Positions 12,136 to 22,281 of a stretch of DNA of 50,942 nucleotides are shown here, piece by piece; position 1 is the first letter of the stretch; every line of letters starts with the position of its first letter. The notes beneath the pieces were generated by a model. It was not told where the DNA came from, ran no database searches, and was given only the letters and a program-made list of their open reading frames with translations. The stretch spans positions 1-50,942 of the forward strand of contig JAUCBJ010008031.1 in the NCBI GenBank assembly GCA_032718475.1, given 5' to 3'. The DNA comes from Nemertoderma westbladi. Taxonomy: Eukaryota; Xenacoelomorpha; Nemertodermatida; Nemertodermatidae. The translations under genes were made by a program, and so were the position numbers.

Positions 12136-12378
12136 GTCTTGGTACCTTACAACGTAATATTGTACCTGTACACGTACAGAACTTTCTACTACTGTAGATT
12201 TGAATTGTAAGCCGAACTCATTGGTATTCACAAAGACTAAGTGTAGCCAATATTCCTCGGACGTTTAATACTAACAAGAGTTTCTCATTTCCGCACGCGT
12301 TTACCAAACAAATATTATTCTAATTTTATATTAAATCTATATTTAGCTTACTTTAAAAAGGATAAGTGATCTAATCGT

Positions 12379-12524
12379 TTATGCCGGAACGTAATGAGTT
12401 TCAGCGATAAAGTGGAACTGATCACCGATTGTATGTACAGCAAGTGCACCCGATACGATGACCTGAAAAGCCTCGTTTTGCACCAAAACCCCTCCTGTAG
12501 CGGCATTGCAGCATGATGTATCAC
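12379..12524 (-). CDS. Possible terminal exon, unknown product
   Basis: On the minus strand an AG at 12525-12526 (CTGTATAG) precedes a frame that reads to a TAA at 12379 and whose composition is protein-like (for example VLVQNEAFQVIVSGALAV and HFIAETHYVPA). It is less AT-rich than its surroundings. I recognise no family, and no upstream exon could be linked. A chance frame is the main alternative. Confidence 0.2.
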
Positions 12525-12606
12525 CTATACAGTATATAAAGCTCGTTTGCAGAGAATTCGAAAACGCATTAACCTTATTGGTCAATAAAACAATTGATTT
12601 TTCCAC

Positions 12607-14100
12607 TAACTCTTAATGTATTAAACGTTGTTTGTTGTGTAGAACATTGGAATAATTTGAGAAAAACCTTGTCAAATTACCTGGTTATGGTAAACATACA
12701 TAAAGTTATACCTACACTACCGGTACAGTCTAGCTGTGTCGATAAATTAATTTATGTATACTATACACTATACAACTAGACCAACTACCAGACTATACCG
12801 GTGCAGGAAACTTCAAATGTTCAGATTTGAAATAACAACAGGGTGGTGGGTGAAATTTGTTTATATAGTTAGTGGAAAGTTTTCTACTTTGCTGCCCTAA
12901 CTATTTATGTTTTGAAATTTAGAAATTTCTCTCACAATATTACATATTTTTTAAAATAACAAATATCTTAATACGCAGTTTTTCATAAGTGGACGTTTCG
13001 TAATGTTATAGTTCTGGAGTAAAACTGCATACTTACGTGGTACAAAACAAAATATTTACTGATCCTCGTATCTCTTATTTGCACTCACTATGTTCGTTCG
13101 TGTAACAAATTACACGAATCAGAACACATTAAATTTATAATAGTCAGATGCATACGAAAAAAACAGAAAATGAGATTTTAATTTTAGAAAATTGCGAGAT
13201 GTCAAAACGAAATATTATTATACCAAATTAAATGACGACTGCTGAAAAACAATGTGCATTTAAGCCGAGATCCAACTGCGAATGACGTTTAAATAATCCT
13301 GGAATTAAGTGCGGGATTCATGAAGCCAAGTAAGTATCACAATATGATGTATGGGACTACTACCACACTTGAGAAAAAAAGTATCGGTAACAGTCACAAA
13401 AGTAAAAGACGTGAATAAATCAGCTGTTATTAGCTCCCCTAAATAAAGGCAGAAAAGTTAATTAACGTGTCAGTTCTCTTACTATTCAGACAAACAGTTA
13501 ATGGCATCAAGAATAGTGAGTTACGTAGCTTAGCCAAGCATTCGTTACAAACGTGACAATTTATTTTGGGTAACTGGATGGATAGATTATGCACTATGTC
13601 TGGCATGTAGTTTCTTAATTAACCCCCTATGAATCATTGGTGACGGTGTCAAGTTAATTTTGGTAACCAGGAAATTGGTTTTGATGAATATGAAATTCTG
13701 GAAAGTAGCTATAATTATAGAACCAATCATCAGATTCACCTGTAATTCGATAGGAGTGGCATGGTCCACAAATTGTACAGGTACGCGTAGGCATATATTG
13801 AATATTATTTTTGCCCTTTGTTTTAAGCCACCTTGGCCAGATCGGTAATTAGATACATGTGGCCGCATAATATATTTTTAATTACTTTTTTGTCTAATTA
13901 ACAAAATAATGTTAGGTAGAATTAAAACAATTGGTTCGGATGAATTGGGAATTAGTTTTGGGTAACCCGCTCTAATTTATAAAGGTTAATGGAAAGGTGG
14001 TTGCTATTCGTATGGTTGCTGAAACCAACGTGATTGTATTTTATTGACTAATTAATGTTACTCTTGTATAATAGCCACTTCCATATTGAGGTCACGAGGA
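12607..14100. other. AT-rich sequence downstream of PNUTS, no gene seen
   Basis: Non-coding by appearance: short frames only, frequent stops, long A and T runs. Overlapping frames on opposite strands at 13587-13868 do not resemble known proteins. Confidence 0.55.
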
Positions 14101-14102
14101 TA

Positions 14103-14118
14103 CTTTATTTATTTTATT
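14103..14118 (-). terminator. Candidate polyadenylation signals of the PNUTS gene
   Basis: The minus strand here reads overlapping AATAAA hexamers (complement of TTTATTTATTTTATTTAT) about 370 bp past the PNUTS stop codon. They are the first canonical AATAAA matches I see downstream of it. No GU-rich element was verified. Confidence 0.4.
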
Positions 14119-14484
14119 TATGGTCAATTTCACTTAATTTGCTTTTACTTTACCAAAATCGTAGGGGCAACTGTATAAGCAACCATTAATTATTATCCAG
14201 GCAAGATCATGTAGAAAAAAACTGTTTATAATTACAAACAAATTCATATTTCAATAGAATTAAAAGATCATTTAGATTTGATAGATTAAACAATCAATTT
14301 GCCTAGCCAACTGGCGTCAAAAATATTTAGAAACGTCAATAATACAATACATACTTGTACCACCAAAAGAGAGTAATGCGTGTGTGTGTGTATACACTAC
14401 GTACAAAAATACCACCTAACTATTAACAACACTTATGGGAATGGCACTACTGCTGAGTGTTCAATTAAATAGCCGTGGCGACAG

Positions 14485-17204
14485 CTATTCATCCTTCTTG
14501 TTATTATATTCCCTGGAATCCCTGCGTGGGGGCGGGGGTCTCCGATTACCACCGGGGTGTCTACGAGACGAATGTTTATCCCAGTCCCGATCCCCTCGGT
14601 CCCTGTCGCCACGATCCCTGTCCCTCTCCCGATCCCTCTCCCGATCCCTCGCTCTATCCCACCCCCCGCGACTCCGCCCTCCCCAATCCCGCTCCCTTCG
14701 CCCCCGATCCCTCTCCCTCTCCCTATCCCTGCCCCAATCTCGGTCTCGCTCCCGATCCATGTCCCGACTCCTACTCCTCTCCCTGGCCCCCTCCCCGCCC
14801 CCTTCGCCCCCTTCCCCGGATGGAAGAGGAATCGCTTCCGGGAGTGGAGGACCATTAACTCCGGGGTGGATATTCCGACACGAGTCCCCGTGTTTGCAGC
14901 AGTTATTGAGGAAAAACCGACAGACAATCCGACCGTCTATCCCGCGAATAGTCGGAGTCTTTCCACTGGGGCCGGACTCCGCGGAATCTTTAAACGGCGG
15001 CGGCGGGGGCGGCGATATCGATCGCATACCGGCGCCGTCGTTCTGAGGGCGCAGAAAGGGGCGTCCGATGGGGGGAGGGGGCGGTCTGAACCCACGCATA
15101 GGCTGGGGACCCATCATGGGGGGTCCGCCCATCATAGGGGGTCCGTACGGGGGTCCCCATCCGGGGTCCTCCCATCATAGGGCCTCTCATCGGGCCCATC
15201 CCAGGCATCGGCATCCCCATCATGCCCTCCGGGCCGGGACCCATCTGCGGCATACCCATCATGGCGGGGTTGAATCCAGGCATCCCGCCGTGTGGGAACA
15301 TAGGGTGAAGAGGCATCATTGGCTGACCATGGGGGTCCATCATTGGTTGTCCATGGGGGTCTATCAATGGCTGTCCATGGGGGTCCATCAATGGCTGTCC
15401 ATGGGGGTCCATCAATGGCTGTCCATGGGGGTCTATCATTGGTTGTCCATGTGGGTCCATCATGGGCTGGCCGGGTGGGTCCAACATCGAGTTGGGTGCC
15501 CCGAAGTTGGGTGGGTACGCCGTCGACCCACCGTCGGGAGTGAGGGGATGACGAATCGAGTTATCCATCGGGGGAGGGGAGAGCTGAGGCGGTTGTTGTT
15601 GCCAGGAAACGGGCGTTGTAGGGGCGACCGCGACAGGGCTTGGAGCTCGTGGTTGTTTCTGAAGAGTGGCGCCGAGCAGATGGGAAAGAACGGGGGGGAG
15701 ATTGGGGTTGGTGGGGGGCGGGGACCACTCCTCGACGGGGTCGTCAGCGGACGCCAACGGGATCGACTTGGTGTCCGAAAGGGAGTCCAGCGTCTTGTGC
15801 TCAGGGTCGGGCTCCTTGGGGCTGTCGGGAATGTTGACCTTGTTGAAGAATATCTCGGCGAGCACGCTGGCCTCCCGCTCCTGTTGAACGCCGCACTCCT
15901 TGCTGTTGCATCCAGGCACAGATAGAGGGAGGCCCTGGGGCAGCTCGATACCCATCAGTGTCTGTGGCCACGGCTCAAACTCCCTTTCGCTCCCGGCGCC
16001 CGTGTTTGAGGCCTGTTTGAAGGCGTCCCGCTCGCGTAACATCTCGAGTTTCTGCGCCTCCTGGAAGTTGTGCTGATGCATCACGTTGACGCGTTCCCCG
16101 TCCTGCAACTCGAAGTAACACGTGTTCACGAGTTTATCGTCGCCCGCCCACGTGACTCGCTTCCGTTTCGGACCGTCTACCGCCGCTGGAGGCGCTTCTT
16201 TGAGCTCCTCTTTCAAGTCGCCATCCAAATCAACATTGCCCGTCTCATCAACAGCGTCTGTTTCGGTCGGCTTTCTCACTCGAACCGCGTCTAACGACGG
16301 CTGATTTCTTCAGGACAACCTTCTTGTGGGTGTGGACGGTGGTCACAGCCGAGGTAAGCGCGTCCAGAAACCCAGAACTTTCTTTCGGTTTTACCGGAGG
16401 GACAACCGCTTTCCCATTCTTACCGTTACCATTTGTCTCCGCTGGGTGCGTACCAAGTTTCGCTTCAGGATCGCCATAAAAAGATTTCACCTTTTTCACC
16501 GAAGGTTCTTCAACTAAAGACGCAGTCAAGTTTTTACCATCTCTAACTCTTTTATCTCCGAGACTCTTTTTTACCTCTTTAACTTTTTCAGTTTTAGTAA
16601 CTTTTTTTAATTTCCCCGCGGCGACCTTGCCTGGCTCTTTACTCGTCGATGGTTGAGGTTGAGGATCGGCTTTAAGTAGAGTCGGCGCAGGGCCCGAGGC
16701 TTTCACCAACTTCGTTTCGTCGGTTGACTGACTCCCTCGAATAATCCTCAACCAATTGAGCACGCAATGTTCGGCCGCCAACCTGAATGGCTCGCCCCGT
16801 GTATCCTCTTTACTATAGCGTTTAATAATCTTGGCGGTGTCGTTGGCCTTGAGTATCTCAACTGTGACCGGCATCATCTTAAATACCTTAAGTTGCTCGA
16901 TGATGAACGGTATGTTGTTCTGGGCGTTGGCGTCCTTCAGCCATGTGTTCATGATCGCCCAGCCGTTGCTGTCTATAAACTTCTGCAGAATATCGGACTG
17001 GTCAGTGGCCAGTAGGATGTTTAGATATATGCAACGACTAACGAGTTTCTTGGCTCCTGTCATTAACGAAGTGATGCGCTGCATGTCCTTACTGCTCTTT
17101 ACCTGTCCCGACTTGGAGAGAAGAGGTTCCAAGGCTTTCATTAATTGCCACGGATCCACTGGTTTCCCCTTCCCCTTCATTGGGGGGCGGGGTAGAATCG
17201 TCAT
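14485..17204 (-). CDS. PPP1R10: PNUTS (protein phosphatase 1 regulatory subunit 10), single block, broken by two frameshifts
   Basis: PNUTS is a nuclear scaffold that binds PP1 and acts in the PTW/PP1 phosphatase complex in transcription termination and chromatin. Evidence in order: an N-terminal TFIIS-N/LW-type helical domain (about residues 10-160, with SRCIYLNILLATDQ and NNIPFIIEQLK); GFLDALTSA; the PP1-docking RVxF motif in KRKRVTWAGDDKL (RVTW at 16148-16159), followed by CYFELQDGERVNV as in vertebrate PNUTS; EIFFNK and EPDPEHKTL; LPPVLSHLLGA; a Met/Pro/Gly-rich region with DPHGQPM heptads; and a CCCH finger (CRFFLNNCCKHGDSCRNIH, 14866-14922) followed by HPGVNGPPLP, where the human protein ends. 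Here about 105 more residues follow, rich in RD/RE/RS. Total about 900 residues, near the human 940. The start at 17204 fits the family N terminus, though the second Met (MKGKGKPVDPW) aligns equally well. The reading moves by one base at 16248-16309 and again at 14990-15174. No intron was found inside. Confidence 0.93.
14990..15174 (-). other. Second frame change in PNUTS
   Basis: The middle frame runs on to 14990 but loses the Met-Gly-Pro pattern and ends in non-homologous sequence. The next frame is open from 15174 (after a TGA at 15175-15177) and carries WGPPYGPPMMGGPPMMG and then the zinc finger. The best position is about 15155-15174, near CCCCGGATGGGG, where one surplus base would account for the shift. 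The direction is the same as in the first frame change. Confidence 0.8.
15320..15478 (-). repeat. 21-bp coding repeat in PNUTS (DPHGQPM heptads)
   Basis: Seven or so in-frame 21-bp units encode Asp-Pro-His-Gly-Gln-Pro followed by two hydrophobic residues (MM, MI, LM, LI). Units are nearly identical at the DNA level (CATGGGGGTCCATCA on the plus strand), so expansion is recent. It lies in the low-complexity region between the PP1-docking part and the CCCH finger, where vertebrate PNUTS has its own Gly/Pro/His-rich repeats of different sequence. Confidence 0.9.
16248..16309 (-). other. First frame change in PNUTS
   Basis: The first frame carries the TFIIS-N domain and GFLDALTSA and stops at 16248. 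The second frame, open from 16309 (after a TGA at 16310-16312), carries the RVxF motif. They overlap by about 60 bp and differ by one base. There is no GT-AG pair that would explain the change as an intron. A one-base insertion in the assembly, a real polymorphism or a pseudogene lesion are the options. Confidence 0.8.
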
Positions 17205-17238
17205 GTTTGAAACTGAAAGTAATCACAACTGCGATTAG
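17205..17238 (-). other. Candidate 3' splice acceptor before the PNUTS start
   Basis: On the minus strand TTGTGATTACTTTCAG lies 8 bp before the ATG at 17204, with a possible branch-point CTAAT (in CCAACTAATCGC) about 25 bp upstream. A 5' UTR intron ending at 17213 is plausible and would suggest a normal gene rather than a processed retrocopy. No donor was identified. Confidence 0.4.
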
Positions 17239-18771
17239 TTGGTGATGGGTTCGAGTTTTTATTTATATTTAATTTTATCCAAATTATGGGTTGTCTTCAA
17301 CTAGCAAACATAAATATATCTAATCGTATCTATTCAATAAATATCATAAATATTAATAATTTTTGCAATAAAACTAGTCAGCTATTTAATAAATCTGCCT
17401 ATAATAAACTAATTGTATGTGAAATATATTAGTGACATAATTGATATTAATAAATCAACATAAATAATTATTAAAAATATTTATTGTGAGAGCGGTAATT
17501 AAATTTACTAATTAATATTATTACATGATGGAAAATAACCAATATGCCTATTGTAAAATATATTTATAAAAAATATGCCTTCTGTTGGAAAATGAAAAAA
17601 TAAATATCATTGGAAGATTATTATTCTCTTTTTTTTTAATTATTATTATTAAAAGGATAATTATTCGCACATATTTATGTACAATATAACGTAACATTAA
17701 AAATTAAGACGTGATAGATTTATATCATATGGTAAGAAGCAGCATCACCCTGCAGAACAACACCATCCGTGAACAATCGTCTATCAATATGAACCGTAAG
17801 TGACTCCGCATTTGCCTTGCGTCATTAATTCGATGATTTATTACTAAAAAATAAAATCGGTAGAATAATATGAGATACCTATACTGTAGTCTATGCATAA
17901 ACCCTAGTAATAGGGGTGATAAATAGACAAGCTTTTTATAAATCTTTCCTCGGTTAAAAAACTAAGGATTCTTTGGCTCAAGGTCAAAATATTATTAAAA
18001 CAATAACATGATGGCGATATTTCGTACATCTATTGTGTAATGATTGAAACAATCGGTAATATCACTGCGGGTTCAGCTATACTATATCCATTTGAGTACC
18101 AGTAGGATTCAGTTGCAGCACCGCAGGACACGTCTTTCCACTCCAGAAAGTTTCGGGAACAAACGTTCATTACACCACCTCCTATATGTTTCAACTCGCT
18201 TTATCTCACTCCTACAAGTCCACTTGAAAACATAAAACCATTTGTTAGGCCGGCTGTAGTAAGACATTCAAGGAGTGGAGACCGTCTATGTGTTATTAGA
18301 CGCGGATCTTAAAGCGATTTCTCGCTTGTTATATTCTACGTTACTGTTTGAATCACCCTAGCTGAGAGGTAGATTGCGCTGTCAAAACTTTGCGTCTGAC
18401 AACCTTCTACACTTTTGGAGTTGTTTATTAGAGACCATACGTTGTTTTCTGGAGACAATATTATGTTGTTTATTAGAGACCATATGTTCATGCGTTATTT
18501 ATATTAATTGATTAGAGATTCATAAAAAGCGATTGATCATGCGAAACAATAAAATAAATAAAAACTACAAATAAAACGTTATTCGGTTTTGTATCTATGA
18601 TTAGACAGAGAGATTAAGGTGATAATATTTTTAATGCTTGACAAATGGATAGTCGAACATAAAAACGTAATTTGGTTGGACTTTATATCTTATGCCATCG
18701 ACACTCCATCCAAATTCTTCATTAATTATAATACAAGCAGGCAACGCAAGCAAACAGTCGACCGAAGCCGG
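17239..18771. other. AT-rich upstream region of PNUTS, no gene seen
   Basis: Very AT-rich, especially 17270-17720. No coding sequence recognised. A near-direct repeat of GTTGTTTATTAGAGACCATA occurs at about 18421-18440 and 18463-18483. The PNUTS promoter would be expected somewhere here, but no TATA box or obvious initiator could be singled out. Confidence 0.5.
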
Positions 18772-18842
18772 ATGCTACCCGAAGGCTCCGCTTTCGATAG
18801 CTGCTACCCGAAGGTAGGGCTAGGCGCTACTCCCATCCCAGA
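18772..18842 (-). repeat. Orphan fragment of the 36-bp repeat
   Basis: The plus strand reads GCTACCCGAAGGTAGGG, then CTAGGCGCTACTCCCATCC, which is the minus-strand version of the 36-bp unit of arrays A, with a second damaged unit just before it (GCTACCCGAAGGCTC). It directly abuts the 3' end of the SINE at 18843-18979 and lies 12 kb from the nearest 36-bp array. Confidence 0.8.
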
Positions 18843-18979
18843 GTAATGCTCCCAGTTATTCAACAGGTCCTAATTTTGTTGATCCCCGGGGATGAACGAC
18901 TGAGTGGATCCCCAGGGCGGCTCGAACCTACAAACAATAGATTGCAGGACCGTTGATCAAACAACTGCGCTACCCCGCC
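18843..18979 (-). mobile_element. tRNA-derived SINE with a conserved central-domain-like tail
   Basis: Read on minus: a tRNA-like head starting GGCGGGGTAGCGCAGTTG, with an A box (TAGCGCAGTTG) and a perfect B box (GGTTCGAGCC at 18919-18928). The anticodon loop position reads CTGCAAT, which is Cys(GCA)-like. The tRNA-unrelated part has CACTCAGTCGTTCATCC, CCGGGGATCAACAAAATTAG and GGACCTGTTGAATAACTGGG. This resembles the domain shared by cephalopod and other marine-invertebrate SINEs (a CTTTCATCC, GGGGTCGATAAA, AAGTACCAG pattern). The family assignment rests on memory. It is not a functional tRNA: the D-arm and acceptor pairing are imperfect and the body continues past the tRNA length. Confidence 0.7.
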
Positions 18980-20243
18980 TTCGAACTTCTAGATATAAGG
19001 CCTACATCAACCACAGACAGACCTCACAAGGTTGTAAATGAAAAGCTGACGGGGACATCATTGGTTCTTGGTGGTGTTGATTGGGGTTAGTGTTTTGATT
19101 AGGTATACTGTAGTGGTCAACAGCTAACATAATTAAAATATGACGTAACTCTAGGTAATTCAACTTCTATGAACATCATTAAATATAACTTAGACGTTAA
19201 ATTCAAGGAAATGTAACCAATAAAAAAATAATTGCATTATATTTGGAATATTATTGTTGAAAGTTTCTCATAATATCATAGGATCAATTATTAATTACGG
19301 CTAGTGTTACTTGATACAGTAATTTAACATTAAGAAGAGATATTAATAATGTCCAGATAATGTAGATAATGTTAGATAGCGTCAGATAATATCGTTAGAT
19401 AATGTCAGAAGATAATGTTTAAAGCATATTTAATTTAATTCAGAACCAATATGTTTTCTACACGTTAAAACGGAATGAATGCGATTAATTATATTGTTAA
19501 TAAGATTTGGTAGTCCTTACGATACATTATAAGTTTGTTGCATCATCACCACGCAGTTGCTACGTAACTATTGTAAGACCATAAATAGATGTGCATGCTT
19601 CTAATGAAATCAATTATATTCTTTAATTTTGTGCATTTTAGGAACAATTAATTTTATCTTCATCTCATTCGCCCAACTCTCGTCTGTTTGCATCTTTGCC
19701 GGTACCGGTCGCACCTACAATTAGTACTGAAACTGAAATCAACTTCCCTTTATATTTCCCGCACCCCCCCCCCCCCCCCCCCCCTCCCGGCCCCTCATTA
19801 CTGTTGTAGACAGATGTTTTTATATTATTGAAAACGAGTGGAAACGTGGTTTTACGAATTGTGACACAAATGTTAATTTATCAAATAATTAATACCCTGT
19901 CTGCCTGTTAGTATTCAACTTGAATATAAAAATTATTTATAAGTTTTATGGAACACACGTTTTCAAAATTGTCACTTCGACAGATAGGGGGGGGGGGGGG
20001 GGGGGGGGAACTGGACGCAATACAAATTCATCCCACTCCAGGGGAAATTCGATGCAAATAACAGCTGATTACTCTCAAAAATAAAACTGTAACCTGTTCT
20101 ATAGTGTTTAGTTTATTGTTTTGGTTAAAATAACGTGCCACTGTTATCTGCTCCTTTCCCTAAATTGAGAATTTAACATTGAGGTGGGATATTAATTCGC
20201 CAAGGCGGGTTTTGCGTCGAGTTTCCCTAATCTAATCCCTAAT
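18980..20243. other. AT-rich intergenic sequence with poly(C) and poly(G) tracts
   Basis: No gene seen. It contains C21 at 19764-19784 and G22 at 19987-20008, about 200 bp apart and therefore complementary. A run of short GATAATGT-type repeats lies at 19340-19420. Confidence 0.6.
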
Positions 20244-20320
20244 CATGACTCGCCCCACAGCATGTATCAAAGTGGAGACAGGGGGTCTCCACTTCGATAC
20301 ATGCTGTGGGGCGAGTCATG
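20244..20320. repeat. Near-perfect hairpin, 36-bp arms, 5-nt loop
   Basis: Left arm 20244-20279 (CATGACTCGCCCCACAGC then ATGTATCAAAGTGGAGAC), loop AGGGG, right arm 20285-20320. One mismatch (A against G in TATCAAAG/TATCGAAG). The right arm runs straight into a sequence with TGAGCGAAGCCTTAGC. Origin could be a foldback element tip, a recent inverted duplication or a sequencing foldback artefact. Confidence 0.92.
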
Positions 20321-21002
20321 AGGTGAGCGAAGCCTTAGCATAGGAGTACCATTAACGAGTTGTCTGTCGTCATCGTCGTCTAATTTTTCATCGCTAATAA
20401 CTCGGTCATACCTCGACGAAATTAAACCAAACTTGGTACGTATGCAGTCCGTCAAAAGTTTAGAAAGAATCTGAGGTTTGGTCAAAAATGAGACGGTCTG
20501 TCAGTCGGTACCGGAAGTTTCAGACTTTTGATAAAAACAACTTGTAAATACAAAAACAAGTACTCGGATTACAGCATCTCAGACGAACTGAGTGTCATGC
20601 TGCGCGAAGGCCCCACGAACGTGTATTAGGCTTATATGTCATCTAAACGATAAGGGTTCACGGCTCTAGAGTACGGATCAACCACACAGCAAGTTGCCAT
20701 TAAGTAATTGTCAATATACAAGATAAAAGTAGCTTTATTTATAGTAAACTCTAATGTCGGTACAACAGCTGGTTTATATAGGAGTGGATGCAAACCAACA
20801 GGTGTGATATGGTATTAGGTAACAAAAGTTTAAAATATTCGATTTAATGATTTTGGGAAAGGGTAAAGTAGGCTCCCGAATGGAGCCATTTTCTAGTCAA
20901 ATAATTAATAAATGTATCCCAGTATCTTAATGTCATAATTGGGTCGGTGATAGAATACAGACGCTGCGCAAAGCCCAAAACGAAAACTAATCGAAAATGA
21001 AG
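20321..21002. other. Intergenic sequence, no gene seen
   Basis: A 72-codon minus frame overlaps the hairpin and is probably chance. No element termini were recognised. Confidence 0.5.
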
Positions 21003-21121
21003 CCAATGCGCGTGCCAGTGACGTACTGTGAAGGTAGCCAATGCGCGTGCCAGTGACGTACTGTGAAGGTAGCCAATGCGCGTGCCAGTGACGTACCTGT
21101 GAAGGTAGCCAATAGATGCGA
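21003..21121. repeat. 35-bp tandem repeat, 3.4 units
   Basis: Units begin at 21003, 21038 and 21073 with GCCAATGCGCGTGCCAG followed by TGACGTACTGTGAAGGTA. The third has an extra C (GTACCTGTG), and a fourth is partial (GCCAATAGATGCG). Each carries a CCAAT pentamer and TGACGTAC. It may be a small promoter-like cluster or a simple minisatellite. Confidence 0.9.
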
Positions 21122-22281
21122 TAAACGATCCATTCCACATGCAATAAACCGAGGCCTTCCAGTTGCGAACAGCCAGTACTTACCACGCATAAGCGTCAGA
21201 ATAACTTATTGTTTTGAACTGCGGTAAAACATTTTGAAATTCAAATTTCCGGTGGGAGCCCTTATATTATTTACTTCACAGATCCGCTTGTCACAAGTGT
21301 TCTTCGCTTAATCCTCGCTTTGCGTCGCTAGTCGTTAATATTCATTAATCGCTTATTCATCAATAAGTACGCATTTATCAACCATCTATCATCGCATTGA
21401 CTAGTTGGCGTCTCTCATTGGACCATCACACTGCGCGGAATAGACTGCGGTCGTTGGTTAGCGTTGAGCTCCATAGCAGTCACATAATCGAAGGTAATTT
21501 TGGTCCCAGTCAGAGGCCCAATGAATGATATTTTTTTTGTCCCATTTTTGGGAAGCCCCCCTTTCCCACACGTCACACTGTCACGATATGTTGGCCCCAT
21601 CCCCCCTCCCTTGCGTTTCGTAATTTAAGGAAGGAGCCGGTTTACTTTTTCTAGAGTTGATAACCTTTTAAAATACCTTTGTGTAAAAAGTTTGTAGGGT
21701 GATGATACGAGCGTCTCGAAGGTCTGAACACAGTATAGTACTTTCCAACAATTATGTAGGTAGTTTTACTCAAAATGCATTGCATTTCATTGCATTACGA
21801 AAGTCCAGCAGATGGAGCTTTTTATTAAATAAGCATATTATATTACCTCGCGGAATATCCAAACTAATAATACCGCATCAAACTAATAAGTACAGTATAT
21901 ATTTTATAAAGTTTTTGACTTTTAGACTCCGTAGTGGATACCGATATGACCACGACTGCAGATAGTCATACAATGATAGCCGGCTCTACCAATATCAGAA
22001 AGGTAGTGGGCACTCTTCACAGCGCAGTCCCAAACTCATCAGCGTCATCAAGGCGGCGTCTTTTAGCACACGCCTCATAATTTTGGCCATTCTCGACGTA
22101 TCCAAGACGGCCACCTAGAGCACATCTTTTACCATATTTATTATGTTTATGTATTTATTATGCTTTTGCTGCAAACACCTGCTTTCAAGCCTCTGATCTT
22201 ATTGCAATTACAAGCGATACCCTGCAGACACGATGTCGAGTGTTAATCACCATTTCATCGTAGAACAGATCCGCCTGTGAG
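21122..22281. other. Intergenic sequence, no gene seen
   Basis: Less AT-rich in places (21400-21610). No frame resembles a known protein. The last 30 bp grade into the 61-bp satellite. Confidence 0.5.

Noticed and set aside
14433-15180. Plus- and minus-strand Pro/Ser/Arg-rich frames overlapping PNUTS (for example SRSPRSLSPRSLSLSRSL)
   Set aside because: They are other-frame readings of the RD/RE-encoding DNA of the PNUTS tail.
15068-15925. Plus-strand frame with repeated HHWLSMGV
   Set aside because: Shadow of the DPHGQPM coding repeat on the opposite strand.
18919-18979. Functional tRNA-Cys gene
   Set aside because: Imperfect arms, no proper acceptor pairing, and the sequence continues as a SINE body.
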